A stretch of 64,000 nt of DNA from assembly GCA_026874595.1 (NCBI GenBank), contig CM049318.1:32807956-32871955 (forward strand), in the 5' to 3' direction. This document shows positions 30,923 to 39,912 of this stretch, one piece after another. This stretch comes from Sipunculus nudus (taxonomy: Eukaryota; Annelida; Sipuncula; Golfingiida; Sipunculidae). The translations under genes and the position numbers were made by a program. Below the pieces are notes generated by a model, which was not told the DNA's origin, did no database searches, and worked only from the letters and a program-made list of their open reading frames with translations. The stretch's first letter is position 1, and each line of letters opens with the position of its first letter.

Positions 30923-32980
30923 ATTAAAATATTATAATTGAGAATTATAACAAAAATTGTTAATAATTGTAATAAAAAATATAGAACTTTACCATTTATC
31001 CAGTTCCAGTACATTGGTTTGCTTCTGCCATCGGTCCATGCAAAAGCCAGATCTGTCTGGTTGATTAGATCACGTGCTGCATTACGTAATTCTTCGTCAT
31101 CAGGTCTGTATAAGTGGCCTCCTTGCTCAACGCATAAATTCTTCGCATCCTCCCAAGATGCGACGTCATCATGTAGACACTTACAGTTTTATACAGTCTC
31201 ATATATTGTCCAGCAATAACATTGCTTATTCTTTACGTTTAGGTCCATTTCCTTTCTACTTTACCTCTGTTCACTGTAACGAACATATAAGCATGTACGT
31301 TACAGAAATATATGTCTATTGCAACATGTCGATATACCTCGATATATCTGTCGATCCAGGAATATACGATTATCGATGATTCTTCCAGTAAACTATACGG
31401 TCATTAATACTTTTCACAATAAATGAAATACCTTCATATAGTGAGCGTGCACCCTCCGCCAAACCTTAGTTAAACCCAGAGAGAAGCGCTCCTGAAGGAC
31501 ATTTTGCATGGTGTATTGGATACCATGCAAAACCTGTCGGAAGGCATACGTCGGTGTGACTGGCAGGACGTTGGACATGGAAAGGCGTCAGAGAACAACG
31601 GAGAGTCACCGGACATATAGAGAACCTGCCCTGCACTAGATCAAAGCGTACGCTCATTCGCTCACATCTGTACAACTCGGTATTGGAGGAAAATGCTGAC
31701 CACGAAAACCATGTTCTCCATTGGGGCATTATTGCCTCAATGGTTAGACAAATAGCAGGCAAACAGAGTACGGGAGGCTATTTATATCAGGAAAGGATCC
31801 GAAATCGTGCCCTTAATTGTAACAGGGGACAACATGATCTGCCCGAACTCTACAAATCGCTCTTTAGGGCCACAAAGCCATCTGCATGAAACATTAACGG
31901 TCCCGTAGAATGTTGAAGTCCCCATATATGAATAGACGGAAGTGTGACAACAACAAGTAAGTGTTTGTGAATAAGAAACAATAGTATGTGAGAACTTGCA
32001 CTGTTATAGTTCATGTTTGAAGAAGTAACACAATAATATAAATCAAGATTCAACGAGGGTAAATAGGATAACACGACAAACTTTAACAAACTTTATACGT
32101 CAGTTTTTTTAATTGGTATCTATAATTTTTTTATCATGAACATCAAAACCGTCCAAGGAATGTTTCTTAAATTTATAGTAATAATTATATGTATGATGAT
32201 TTTATTATGACATCGATTTTAAATTTGTGTAACACAAATAGTAGAATAGTCTGAATAACATATTTAAAATGTTAACTGTCAGTTACTTTAATGCATAACT
32301 TTAAATAATATATGACTATACCTGACACCTTTTGAGAACTAGTTATATTTTTTAAATCGGCTTTTTCATAATATTCTTTCTTCTGTAGTTACGACAAAGC
32401 TGTACTTTTTTTTAATTTTAATACTGAACATCGTATGTGGATATAAAGCCTTGGAAGCTACAATCGGGTCAGTGGGATATTTGATCAATAATCGAAAACA
32501 GCTGATATGATTATTAATGTAAAACTCTTTGACAGAGACCGATATTATTGACGGTTAGCAGGGCCGTCCGGAATCTCAGAAAACATCTTGCAAAGTTCGT
32601 TTAGCTGAACCCCGGTACTGAATAAGATCTGTCCTCTATATTTCTTACTGAAAGATTCAAAAAACGACCTTCATAGGACAACCTCACATAGCTGGTGATT
32701 AATTAGGCGTTTATTTTGCAGAAAAGTACCTTGTTTCGAACTGGCGTGGTCCCAAGAAAGTATTTCCAGTCAATAGGCAGTCGATGTATGTCCCACTAAC
32801 ACCAAACTTTCCCCGAAGATACATTTTGCGGACGTGCACAGCGCGGAAACAGTTCCGCTGAATTATAAGGTAAAAACTTTCTGTTTACAGGATTGACTAA
32901 CCTGAAATCTTACACTTGTATGAGGTCACGCAGGAGCCTATGAAAGTCAGAAAAACTGATACACACAGGAAGCTGCACAT
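15032..32980 (-). CDS. Receptor gene 2: signal peptide - (half-CTLD lost) - WSC - CTLD - stalk - TM - tyrosine-rich tail
   Basis: Transcript-order exons: 32980-32902, [30993-31180 crippled], 30772-30618, 23050-22903, 20554-20321, 18816-18667, 17131-17030, 16417-16285, 15716-15032. All junctions are GT-AG. Skipping the crippled exon gives 79+155+148+234+150+102+133+685 = 1686 nt, an open frame of 561 residues. The half-CTLD is a 1-1 exon, so its loss is frame-neutral. Predicted type I membrane protein: WSC and C-type-lectin-like domains outside, one helix, long SH2-motif-rich tail inside. Neither EPN/QPD nor WND sugar/calcium motifs are visible in the CTLD, so canonical mannose/galactose binding is not supported. 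Role as an immune-type signalling receptor is inference. Confidence 0.8.
16285..16417 (-). CDS. Gene 2 transmembrane exon
   Basis: 133-nt exon, phase 1 in, phase 2 out (acceptor AG 16419-16418; donor GTAGG at 16284). It encodes a Pro/Asp-containing juxtamembrane piece, then a clear helix of about 22 residues, I-L-S-L-G-V-V-G-L-V-L-V-A-G-I-G-I-A-L-L, followed by I-Y-I-R and the basic start of the tail exon. Confidence 0.85.
16418..17029 (-). other. Intron of gene 2 (stalk to TM)
   Basis: AT-rich with a poly-C run near 16817-16832. The segment from about 16853 leftward into the stalk exon is nearly identical to 54781 onward in gene 3. Confidence 0.5.
17030..17131 (-). CDS. Gene 2 Thr-rich stalk exon
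   Basis: 102-nt 1-1 exon (acceptor AG 17133-17132, donor GTAATA at 17029). Encodes a stalk of about 34 residues with many Thr/Ser and an N-G-S sequon, likely O-glycosylated spacer between lectin domain and membrane. Gene 3 has two counterparts: 54959-55045 (open, 15 nt shorter) and 53853-53954 (stop codon). Confidence 0.75.
17132..18666 (-). other. Intron of gene 2 with (TA)n run
   Basis: Holds a (TA)n microsatellite at 17915-17971 and sequence repeated in gene 3 at 55050-56580. A short CA-rich stretch lies at 18050-18090. No coding sequence seen. Confidence 0.6.
17915..17971. repeat. (TA)n microsatellite
   Basis: Uninterrupted TA run. A run at the paralogous position in gene 3 is 55827-55882. 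Confidence 0.95.
18667..18816 (-). CDS. Gene 2 CTLD exon b (second half of C-type-lectin-like domain)
   Basis: 150-nt 1-1 exon, acceptor AG 18818-18817, donor GTATGT at 18666. Encodes G-R-C-L-Q-I-N-K-E-G-K-W-I-S-A-D-C then Q-A-Y-L-C-K-H, the typical closing pattern G-x-W-x-x-x-x-C ... C-K of the fold. The WND calcium/sugar motif is replaced by W-I-S-A-D. It is much more similar to its gene 3 counterpart than the other ectodomain exons are. Confidence 0.85.
18912..19300 (-). repeat. Interspersed repeat Y, uninterrupted copy
   Basis: Reverse complement of 4535-4720 joined to 6252-6435, without the 1.5-kb hAT-like insertion, so it serves as the empty-site reference. Lies in the CTLD intron of gene 2. 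Confidence 0.75.
19301..20320 (-). other. Intron of gene 2 (between CTLD exons)
   Basis: AT-rich, no feature recognised beyond ordinary intronic sequence. Confidence 0.5.
20321..20554 (-). CDS. Gene 2 CTLD exon a (first half of C-type-lectin-like domain)
   Basis: 234-nt 1-1 exon (acceptor AG 20556-20555; donor GTTAAT at 20320). Encodes K-C-L-M-F, D-W-E-V-A-V-T-G-C, S-H-L-A-S and the core block A-W-V-S-A-T-S-R-V-W-V-W. The break after the V-W-V-W block is at the same fold position as the end of the half-CTLD exon, so both derive from the same exon-split ancestor. No EPN or QPD motif. The gene 3 counterpart (58846-59079) has identical length. Confidence 0.85.
20652..20689. repeat. (TA)n microsatellite
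   Basis: Short pure TA run in the intron upstream of CTLD exon a of gene 2. Confidence 0.9.
20690..21900 (-). other. Intron of gene 2 between WSC exon 2 and CTLD exon a
   Basis: Unique to the copy B side up to the duplication edge. A small inverted pair (ATACACCAAT at 21222 and ATTGGTGTAT at 21329) surrounds about 100 bp. A segment near 20900-21150 looks like a degenerate interspersed repeat. No coding sequence supported. Confidence 0.45.
22903..23050 (-). CDS. Gene 2 WSC exon 2
   Basis: Identical in sequence to 1015-1162: CCCG run, later cysteines, and closing V-N-S-V-Y-N. Phase 0 in, 1 out. Spliced to WSC exon 1 across a 7567-bp intron filled with transposons; the equivalent intron of gene 3 is only 478 bp. 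Confidence 0.85.
23125..23663 (+). repeat. Interspersed repeat X, forward copy (copy B)
   Basis: Counterpart of 1237-1775. Its inverted partner is 28623-29577. Confidence 0.75.
23735..24181 (+). pseudogene. 148-residue open frame, probable mobile-element-like protein fragment (copy B)
   Basis: Same as 1847-2293, with Ala/Val, His/Arg and Glu/Lys substitutions. Still fully open after duplication, but the copies are so similar that this is weak evidence of selection. The L-Y-G and L-P-P-C blocks and the acidic tail are retained. Confidence 0.4.
24554..25117. mobile_element. PIF/Harbinger-like MITE (copy B)
   Basis: 564 bp, same inverted ends as 2666-3229, TTA duplications at 24551-24553 and 25118-25120. 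Confidence 0.8.
25118..26420. other. Intronic DNA of gene 2 without recognised features
   Basis: Duplicate of 3230-4530, including a C-rich homopolymer at about 25193-25209. No supported coding sequence. Confidence 0.5.
26422..28322. repeat. Interspersed repeat Y split by hAT element (copy B)
   Basis: Counterpart of 4535-6435, with the same interruption. Confidence 0.75.
26608..28138. mobile_element. Non-autonomous hAT-like element (copy B)
   Basis: 1531 bp, the same length as copy A, with the 8-bp duplication GTCCCGAC at 26600-26607 and 28139-28146 and the same CAG-type inverted ends. No transposase. Confidence 0.85.
28623..29577 (-). repeat. Interspersed repeat X, inverted copy, interrupted by SINE (copy B)
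   Basis: Counterpart of 6737-7690. Confidence 0.75.
28768..29161 (+). mobile_element. tRNA-derived SINE (copy B)
   Basis: Same element and insertion site as 6882-7275, with A and B boxes and flanking A-rich direct repeats (28751-28767 and 29162 onward). Confidence 0.85.
29578..30450. other. Intronic DNA of gene 2 without recognised features
   Basis: Duplicate of 7691-8562. Confidence 0.5.
30451..30539. repeat. (TA)n microsatellite
   Basis: Interrupted TA runs next to WSC exon 1 of gene 2. The interruptions differ from copy A, as expected for a fast-mutating repeat. Confidence 0.95.
30618..30772 (-). CDS. Gene 2 WSC exon 1
   Basis: 155 nt, acceptor AG 30774-30773, donor GTAAG at 30617. Encodes Q-G-C-Y-P and the D-C-K-D-H-C motif. 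Entry phase 1 equals the exit phase of the signal exon, so it can follow the signal exon directly. Confidence 0.85.
30853..30922. repeat. (TA)n microsatellite
   Basis: TA run in the short intron between the crippled half-CTLD exon and WSC exon 1 of gene 2. Confidence 0.95.
30993..31180 (-). pseudogene. Gene 2 half-CTLD exon, crippled by loss of its splice acceptor
   Basis: 188 nt matching 9102-9289 of gene 1. The first 13 coding bases, the AG acceptor and about 165 bp of intron are gone: copy A bases 9290-9470 are missing at the junction 31180/31181. The 3-bp word CAC is present at both deletion edges in copy A and only once here, a microhomology signature. The new flank supplies an AG right at the junction without a pyrimidine tract; splicing there from the phase-1 signal exon gives TGA after three codons. 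Skipping the exon keeps frame. One internal Arg/Lys difference from gene 1. Confidence 0.85.
31181..32901 (-). other. Intron 1 of gene 2
   Basis: Duplicate of 9471-11188, shortened by the 181-bp deletion at its acceptor side. No coding sequence recognised. Confidence 0.6.
32902..32980 (-). CDS. Gene 2 signal-peptide exon
   Basis: 79 nt, identical in sequence to 11189-11267: ATG at 32980-32978, hydrophobic stretch, donor GTTAGT at 32901, exit phase 1. Confidence 0.75.
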
Positions 32981-35310
32981 GTTGTCCCCATTAGAAGCAT
33001 TCAACTGATGGCTGCCCTTTGTGCTGGTGTTAAATACACATAGGTATCCCGATTAATGCACGAGGAAGTTTTACAAGAACACTGATATTGTTGTAGTTTG
33101 TATTCATCATATGAACAAAGGCTTTGTTTACACAGGGCGCCACGAGCATTAAATATGCCACACATTAGCATAACAATACACCACCCAGTTAATATCATTC
33201 AAACCAATCCGAAATACATTAGCCTGGAAAGCTAAAAAAGGATATGAGATACTGGATCAAAATATAATATACAATGCTATCCTAAAGATAGAGTTTCGGG
33301 ATTAAGCTGCAGGTAATCCAGACCTAAAACTGAGTACGCATGATGTTTACCAACTCACACAACAAATATGATTGTTATGTTTTTATCGCAATATGAATTT
33401 TAGGTAGTTGCCGCTATTTTATGTATGTTCGTTTTGTTAAAACTTTATTTTTTTTTCATCTGACAAAGCAGACACTTTATTGTCTTATTTCTGTCCACGT
33501 TAATTCTTCGGAAATATCCTTTATTTATCATGGCGGACTAAATATGCATCCTGGTACTTAGCAAAAGAAAACCAAGTATTTTTTATACAATTATGGGTAA
33601 GTTGAAATAATTTTTGTGATATCTTCAACCGTTCCAAACATACTATACATTCACGGGACAATTTTATACAAAATATTAGCTGCGTGTTGTCAACAAGATT
33701 TATAAACTCAAGGAAAACCAAAACAAACACAAAACAAAACCATCCAGTAGCACAGACATGGTGTTATGTACCTTTTTAATATATGTCATACACTACCGTC
33801 AGAACTTTCATATAATTATTATTACGAAGAATTCCCTCTAGCCTTCAGATTATAGTTACATACAAGTAATGTAAGCGCTGGAATATGCATTGCTCGTCAC
33901 AAATGTCCGATAAAATAGCAATTCAATATATATTTTGATCCCAATATCTAACGAAAAAGCGGGAGACTATTTATTGAACGGTTTCACGACTACCCTACCA
34001 TATAGATGTGAGCATGTTCTGCAGTATTAAAATACTGACGCCTAGCCTGCATTTGCGGAGAACACAAAAACATCACGAAAAGATCACGCCTGAATATACC
34101 CAAGACCTGCAGCTTTTGTTTCCTTACAATTGTGAATCATAGGCCTCGGAATTCATACGGTTGGACGAAGAGAGGTATAAGAGAGTTTATTCATGGTTGT
34201 TTTGCAGGCTGATTCCACTGATTTGATTCATAATATACATCAATTACTCATGCAAATGACCTTCATCCATCCGTCCCGCATAGTTCTGCGAGAAAAGGAA
34301 ATTTATTTCATTCATGATCAGATTAATTTAGGATCTTCGTACCCGTTACTTGTATACATCTACAATTTAAACTAAATATCTAACATATACAGAAAATGGT
34401 AATTAATTTGATAAATCAATGATTAACATTGCACATGATACCTTGGGCCATATATATAACTGACTTACTGAAGCTGTATTAGGCCCTCCATGTTTGACAA
34501 TATGTGAAACCCCGAGCAAACGGATTGTATAGAAATTACAATGCAGAAACGAAAGGATTTATCTATATTCATACAATACAAAGGCCTATATATGTTATAT
34601 GCAGCCGGCAATCATATCCTTAGGGGTAAATACATTGAAGTGTTCCAGGATCAACGAAATGTACAAAACAGAAGCCAGTTCCATTATCAGGCGAAAAACA
34701 GGTCGTCGGCGAACACCATCGGGGCATCTTTGCGATTGCCCGCTGTCTGAGTATTTATTTAAATCTATATATTTCCCCTTGTCCGAACGATGGCCCCTCT
34801 ATGCCCGGAACTGGGTCATAATATTATGGCACCGTGCGAGCATCGTGCACAATTAATTGCGAGTTGTCCTGGCCTGCTATGAATCTCTCCGAGTAACTAT
34901 GCAACATCCGATTTTGAAAATTAGCAGGGAGCTCGCTGCACGGCCGAATTTTAAATTCCGCTACATGGAATACGAATGTTTAAACTCAACCCCTGCTGAT
35001 TTGGTACCAGCTGCTTTAATGTTTTATTAATTGCAATAATGGTGTTTTGTGACGTTAAATTATTCACTTCACCTAATGGAACTGCGTATTTGACATTGTA
35101 ATTTTATAATATAACACACTGAACTCTTGTCTCAGCAAACTCCAAATATCAGGAGATGTTCAATGTAATGCCCTGTGTTGGGCATGAGGGAAATCATTAT
35201 GACTTTTTTTTTGTGAACTAACTCCTAAATCCGCACATCTCTCCTTGATATATCTCATGCTCTTCTGTTATTTTTTTTTATCAGAATCTTTATTTCATCT
35301 GAAGTCACCT
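32981..35310 (-). promoter_or_regulatory. 5' flank of gene 2
   Basis: Homologous in sections to 44632-45557 and 47710-49300, upstream of the orphan signal exon, so this flank is older than the A/B duplication. Beyond 33771 it has no counterpart in copy A. Promoter elements are not individually identified. Confidence 0.4.
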
Positions 35311-35319
35311 CGCCGCTTT

Positions 35320-37075
35320 ATTGCTTGCCGGAAATCTTCGATTTCGGCAAGCATGTTAGTCAGTTCCGTATGTCCATTTGCCTGTTTTTTGTTTGTTTGT
35401 TTGTCTCAAATCTCCTGGCCACAATTTTGCAGCAATCGACATGAAAACTTACAGAGTTAATTGACAACCGATAACCCTGGAACCCTATTGTTTTTGGTCA
35501 ACATCAGCCTAAGGTCAAGGTCAAGGTCACGAAAAGTATGCAATACCGTTTTTGCTCGATAACTTTGTAACAAACAGTCGTAGCCACTTAAACCATAGCT
35601 TGTTTTATTTGTCATTCCATGGCCCTTCTTTTGATGTGTACCTGACTGAATTCTGCCGTTACCATGGTTACGCATTTTTGGGTTAAACTTGATAATTTGA
35701 AAATATTCACGCTACATTTTCTATCTTTGTCAATTTTTTAAGCTACTAAGGTCTGGTTTTTGTCATTATGTAGCTTATGGCTAGCTTGACATGATAAAAC
35801 TGAGTCTTGCCAAATCTCGCACTATATCTCGTGAAACGAGAAAAAAATGAGATTTTACATAAATACTTATAACTTAGCGACTTTTAAAGCGAGACAGGTC
35901 TATTTTTCGGCATTTCGTAACATATTACCAGCTTGACAAGATAACACTGCAAGTCATGCCAAATCTCGCACTGTATCTCGTCAAAAGAGGAAAAAAAGGG
36001 ATTTCACGCAAACGGTTATAATTCGGTGACTTTTACAGCTATACACAGTTCCAGTTTTCGGCATTTCGTAATATATGGCCATCTTGAGATGACAGAATAT
36101 TGCAAATCCTGCTAAATCTCACACCATGTCTCGTCAAAGGAGGAAAAAAACGAGGATTTCACGCAAATACTTATAACTCGGCGCCTTTTATAGTAAGGCT
36201 GGTCTAGTTTTCAGGCATTTCGCAACATTTGGCCAGCTTCACATGATAAAACTGCAAGTCTCGCCAAATCTCGTACTATATCTCGTTAAACAAAAAAAAA
36301 ACACGAGATTTTACAGAAGTGCTTATAACTCGGCGACTTTTAAAGATAGACAGGCCTGCTTTTCTGTATTTGGTAACATTTGGCCAGCTTGACATGACAC
36401 ATCTGCATATCATGTCAAATTTCGCACCATATCTCGTCAAACGAGAAAAAAAAAACAGATTTCACAGAAATGCTTATAACTCAGGGACTTTTAAAGCTAT
36501 AGACAGGCCTGCTTTTCGGCATTTCGTAACACTTGCCCAGCTTTACATGACAGAACTGAAATTCACGACACATATTGCACCATATCTGGTCAAACGAGGA
36601 AAAAACTAGATTTCACATAAAAACTTTTAACTCGGATATTTTTAAAACTAGACAGGCTCACTTTTTTACATTTAATATTATTTGACAAACGTCACATGAT
36701 TAAAATTGGCACACATTTGGCGCTTGAGAGATCTAGTTTTTCGGCATTTTGTAGCATTTGAACAAGTTGAAATAATAAACGTTTAATACACAAAATCTCA
36801 CAATATTTGTGCAGAAATGAGAGTTCACGGTAATATTGAAAACTTGGGCCACGTTTTATGCTAGGGAGCTGTAGTTTCCAGCATTTGGTAGCATTTTACC
36901 AGCTGTCAAAGACATGGTTGTAATTCTTGTCAGGTATTTCATCAAACTAGGATAATTAAACGAGAAATGGCCCGGCCCTGACCTTGTTATTTCCATCCGT
37001 CTATCGGCCTGGCCGTCTTCCTGTCTGTTTTATTTCCATTTCCGGCAAGCCCGTGACCTCTGGTTATCTTGTTTT
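35320..37075. mobile_element. Tandem-repeat element with terminal hairpin (about 152-bp monomers)
   Basis: Opens with a hairpin at 35323-35352 (GCTTGCC ... GGCAAGC arms around GAAATC-TTC-GATTTC). Then about eight degenerate monomers follow, with anchors at about 35761, 35911, 36062, 36216, 36367, 36520, 36669 and 36881, containing 'ggcatttcgtaac' and 'ctcgtcaaacgag'. A partial repeat of the hairpin arm, CCGGCAAGC, is near 37045. The paralogous flank at about 49318-49340 lacks the block, so it is an insertion. Structure resembles bivalve 'pearl'/HINE-type Helitron-related elements; exact ends are uncertain. Confidence 0.6.
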
Positions 37076-37159
37076 GAAATTCTTTGGCGTCAGAAATATT
37101 AAGATATATGGCACCAGGTTTTGGCGTCATCCGCTGCTGCGAATATGATTCATGACGTA

Positions 37160-37537
37160 AACCTGGTTTCTGTCGCTCAGGGGTAGAGCACAGGACTCAA
37201 CGCCGGGAGATTATGACTTCGAAAATTAGCCAAGGGGATGAGGTTTTTCACGGTCGGCCCCAACCTAGGGTGAATGCTCTTCAGGCTTAATAGGAAGGCC
37301 GTGCCAAATGGTCGTGTTTCACTCATTAACGCAACCAGGACCCGCAGGTGCAGTAGTCATCGGGCTTGGTTTACGCCAGGTTACAAAATTGAGAGGAAAC
37401 GTGTGATACTGCCCCGTCAGGTAGTCCGAAACTGGAAAGGAATTCTGCTGATGTACATCTACGTAGTAAATTTAGCATTAAAAAAATGTAGGCGGTTGCC
37501 CCCCCCCCCCCCCCACCCCAAACAAAATGTTTAAAAA
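37160..37537 (+). mobile_element. tRNA-derived SINE with perfect 15-bp target duplication
   Basis: A box (cgctcaggggtagagcaca) and a degenerate B box, followed by the same body as the other SINEs and a C-rich tail. The 15-bp direct repeat ATGATTCATGACGTA flanks it at 37145-37159 and 37538-37552. Diverged from 6882-7275. Confidence 0.9.
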
Positions 37538-37552
37538 ATGATTCATGACGTA

Positions 37553-38449
37553 TCTTTTCTCGCTTCTTTTCGCCATGCGCTGGTGGAATTTAGTTGAGGG
37601 AGCTGAAAAATACCATGGATTAAATGCATGTTATTTAAATTCTGAATTTCACTGCATGGGCGGTTTGACATAAAGAAGATACAATAAAACTAGTAAATAA
37701 TCTGATTTCAGAATTACCAATAATTTGGTTATATATATTACAGGATTAATTCCTGCAATATTGACCATCATTAATATTTGGATATCATTAATTTCCTTTG
37801 CTACCACCTTTGGAATTACGAAAAAACTCTTCAATAAGAATAATAAATAAAATGCAATCTGTTCCATCATTCAAACATCAGACCATCCAATGGGCCGTTG
37901 TGTCAACAGTGGATATAATTACTCATGAAAGTAAACAGTCGAAACTACCAAATCTAAGATAGAACCGTTATTGATAACGCAAAAGAATTAATTAAAGCTG
38001 GCTATGTATCTGCTAAATCTGTAGAAAATATGTTATCAAACCCGGTAAATTTTTGCATTGTTGCATGCTAAAGATGACATGATGGGAAAGAACGAGTTAA
38101 TAATTTCTATATTCACGTCCCTATCTCTTACATAAGAAAGTTCCCCACTAATGACCAACCTATCATATGCAGCATTATGCAACCCATTGCATTCAATTCA
38201 TTATAAAATATACTCCTTTCAACTCTTAAGAACTGTGCTTGGTGATCAGAGAAAGGTAGCACGAAAATAAAACACACGTAGTTTATACAAAATTATCAAA
38301 CGAACGCGATACTCAGCTGAAAAGCACCTACGTTTCTATTGTCGCCAAAGGGAGAAAGATAACCTTATATATTTTATATATTATAAATTGTATAAAACCT
38401 ATAACTAGCTGCATCAATCCCATGGGTTTTCTATACTGAGGTTTACATT
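37553..38449. other. Flanking DNA without recognised features
   Basis: AT-rich. Partly homologous to about 49630-50110 (for example 'gtcgcc...agg...gataaccttatatatt'). Confidence 0.5.
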
Positions 38450-38450
38450 T

Positions 38451-38777
38451 TTGGCAAGTTTCACTTTTCTTGCAATAATCTTTCACCTGATTACCTATAC
38501 CTATCCAGTTGTGGCAAAATTAAAAAATCAAGCTGGAATGAACAAGAAATATTATGATCAGAAGAGAAGCAAGGGTCATCTTAAGGAAGGGGACCTTGTG
38601 TTGTTGAAAACTCTCCCAGTGTCGGATGCGCAAAAATTATTTGCAGCCAAACTTGCTCCCAGATGGGAAGGTCCCTTTATGTTGAAAGAGAGATTAAATG
38701 ACGTAAACTTTAAGGTACAAACGTCACGGGGCTTAGAAACAAAACATGTGGATCAAATAAAACTTTATTCCAATTGA
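38451..38777 (+). pseudogene. Integrase C-terminal fragment (Ty3/gypsy-type)
   Basis: From about 38510 the frame reads like the end of a gypsy integrase: M-N-K-K-Y-Y-D, then an E-G-D-L-V-L-L strand, K-L-A-P-R-W-E-G-P-F and a closing K-H-V-D-Q-I-K-L-Y. This is the SH3-like DNA-binding tail of the polyprotein. The catalytic core is missing. The first 20 or so residues are hydrophobic and probably not part of the original. Confidence 0.8.
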
Positions 38778-39389
38778 ATGAATAACTAGTTGAGGTATTA
38801 TCTATATACTTGATTGGAAGATATATTGGTGTTTATAATATCAGTGATTGAAATATTATCAATATTATTAGTAATAATCCCTAAATACTTCATTCCTGTT
38901 ATTATGGAAATTTTAGCTTTAGTGCAGAAAGGGAGTGGAGCCGTATTTGATACTCCCACCACGCCCAATCTTTTTTAATATGTATTTCTCCTGAAACCTT
39001 TCCTTGCACTGAAATTAGGTTATGTTACAGCGAGATGATTTTTTGTAATATAAAGGTCATAATTGGATCTGAAAACCAGTTATTTTTGTCATCATGATGA
39101 ATAGGGATCTTCATTTATTATGGTGTTTGTGCAAAACTGTGATATGGTTATCTATATGATAACTTAGACTTTTATTATTATTTTCTATGCACTGTTTAAA
39201 GAAAAGTAAAAAAAAAATCATAAAAAGGAAAGAACACTACAGTCTCATAAATTACGCTATACTTAATGTGCTGTTTTTTTGTTTCATGATCATGTCTAAA
39301 ATATATGTAATATACTTGGATTTTGTGGCTGAGAATGGGTACATAGATGGTCAAATTAATATGTTAGTAATGTTTGAGGTCAACCTCAA

Positions 39390-39530
39390 GGCTAATATAA
39401 TGGATTTAGAATGTATGAGGTCAAACTCATGAATAGATGAGGTCAAACTCATGGATAACTAGGAGAGATGAGGTCAAACTCATGGATATGTGAGGTCATA
39501 CTCATGGTTATTTGAGGTTAAAATATAATT
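39390..39530. repeat. Palindromic minisatellite inside the gypsy 3' region
   Basis: Four to five copies of a unit of about 23 bp containing ATGAGGTCAAACTCAT, itself an inverted pair (ATGAG...CTCAT). A second short series at 39650-39800 repeats 'ggatcgc..cctggtga' about every 67 bp. Confidence 0.8.
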
Positions 39531-39912
39531 GAGGTCGAGACTCTTGATTATAGTAATAATCATTTATGGATGATACTAATGAAATATGTACTGTGTTCAC
39601 TGTTCAGTCACTTTGAGATGCACTGGGATAAGCGTTATGAAATATTTTGGGATCGCCCCCTGGTGACGACTATTGTAATTAATATTGGTATTTATTTTAT
39701 AATGGTGCCTGGTCAAGGATCGCTTCCTGGTGATCAGTTATGGAATTAATTGGGAATATTTTAACTCTCGTGTATGCAGGGGATCGTACCCTAGATGACT
39801 GTCTATGTCATAATGTATTATTATATATAATATATGTATATGTGATATGGTATGTAGATTTGTGAGTTTCCCACCCGTCGCTTCGGTGAGGGGGATTTAG
39901 GGAGGGGGATTA

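Larger units (their letters stand above)
21901..33771. repeat. Segmental duplication, copy B
   Basis: Near-identical copy of 8-12020. It contains the 5' half of gene 2 (WSC exons, half-CTLD remnant, signal exon) and the same MITE, hAT element, SINE and interspersed repeats at the same places. Those insertions therefore predate the duplication. The right end (33771) continues into flank that is homologous, at lower identity, to 45263 onward. B therefore looks like the ancestral arrangement, and A switches to other sequence at 12021. Confidence 0.97.

Noticed and set aside
35245-36609. Short ORFs across the 152-bp array
   Set aside because: The frames repeat with the monomer and are interrupted differently in each unit; non-coding.
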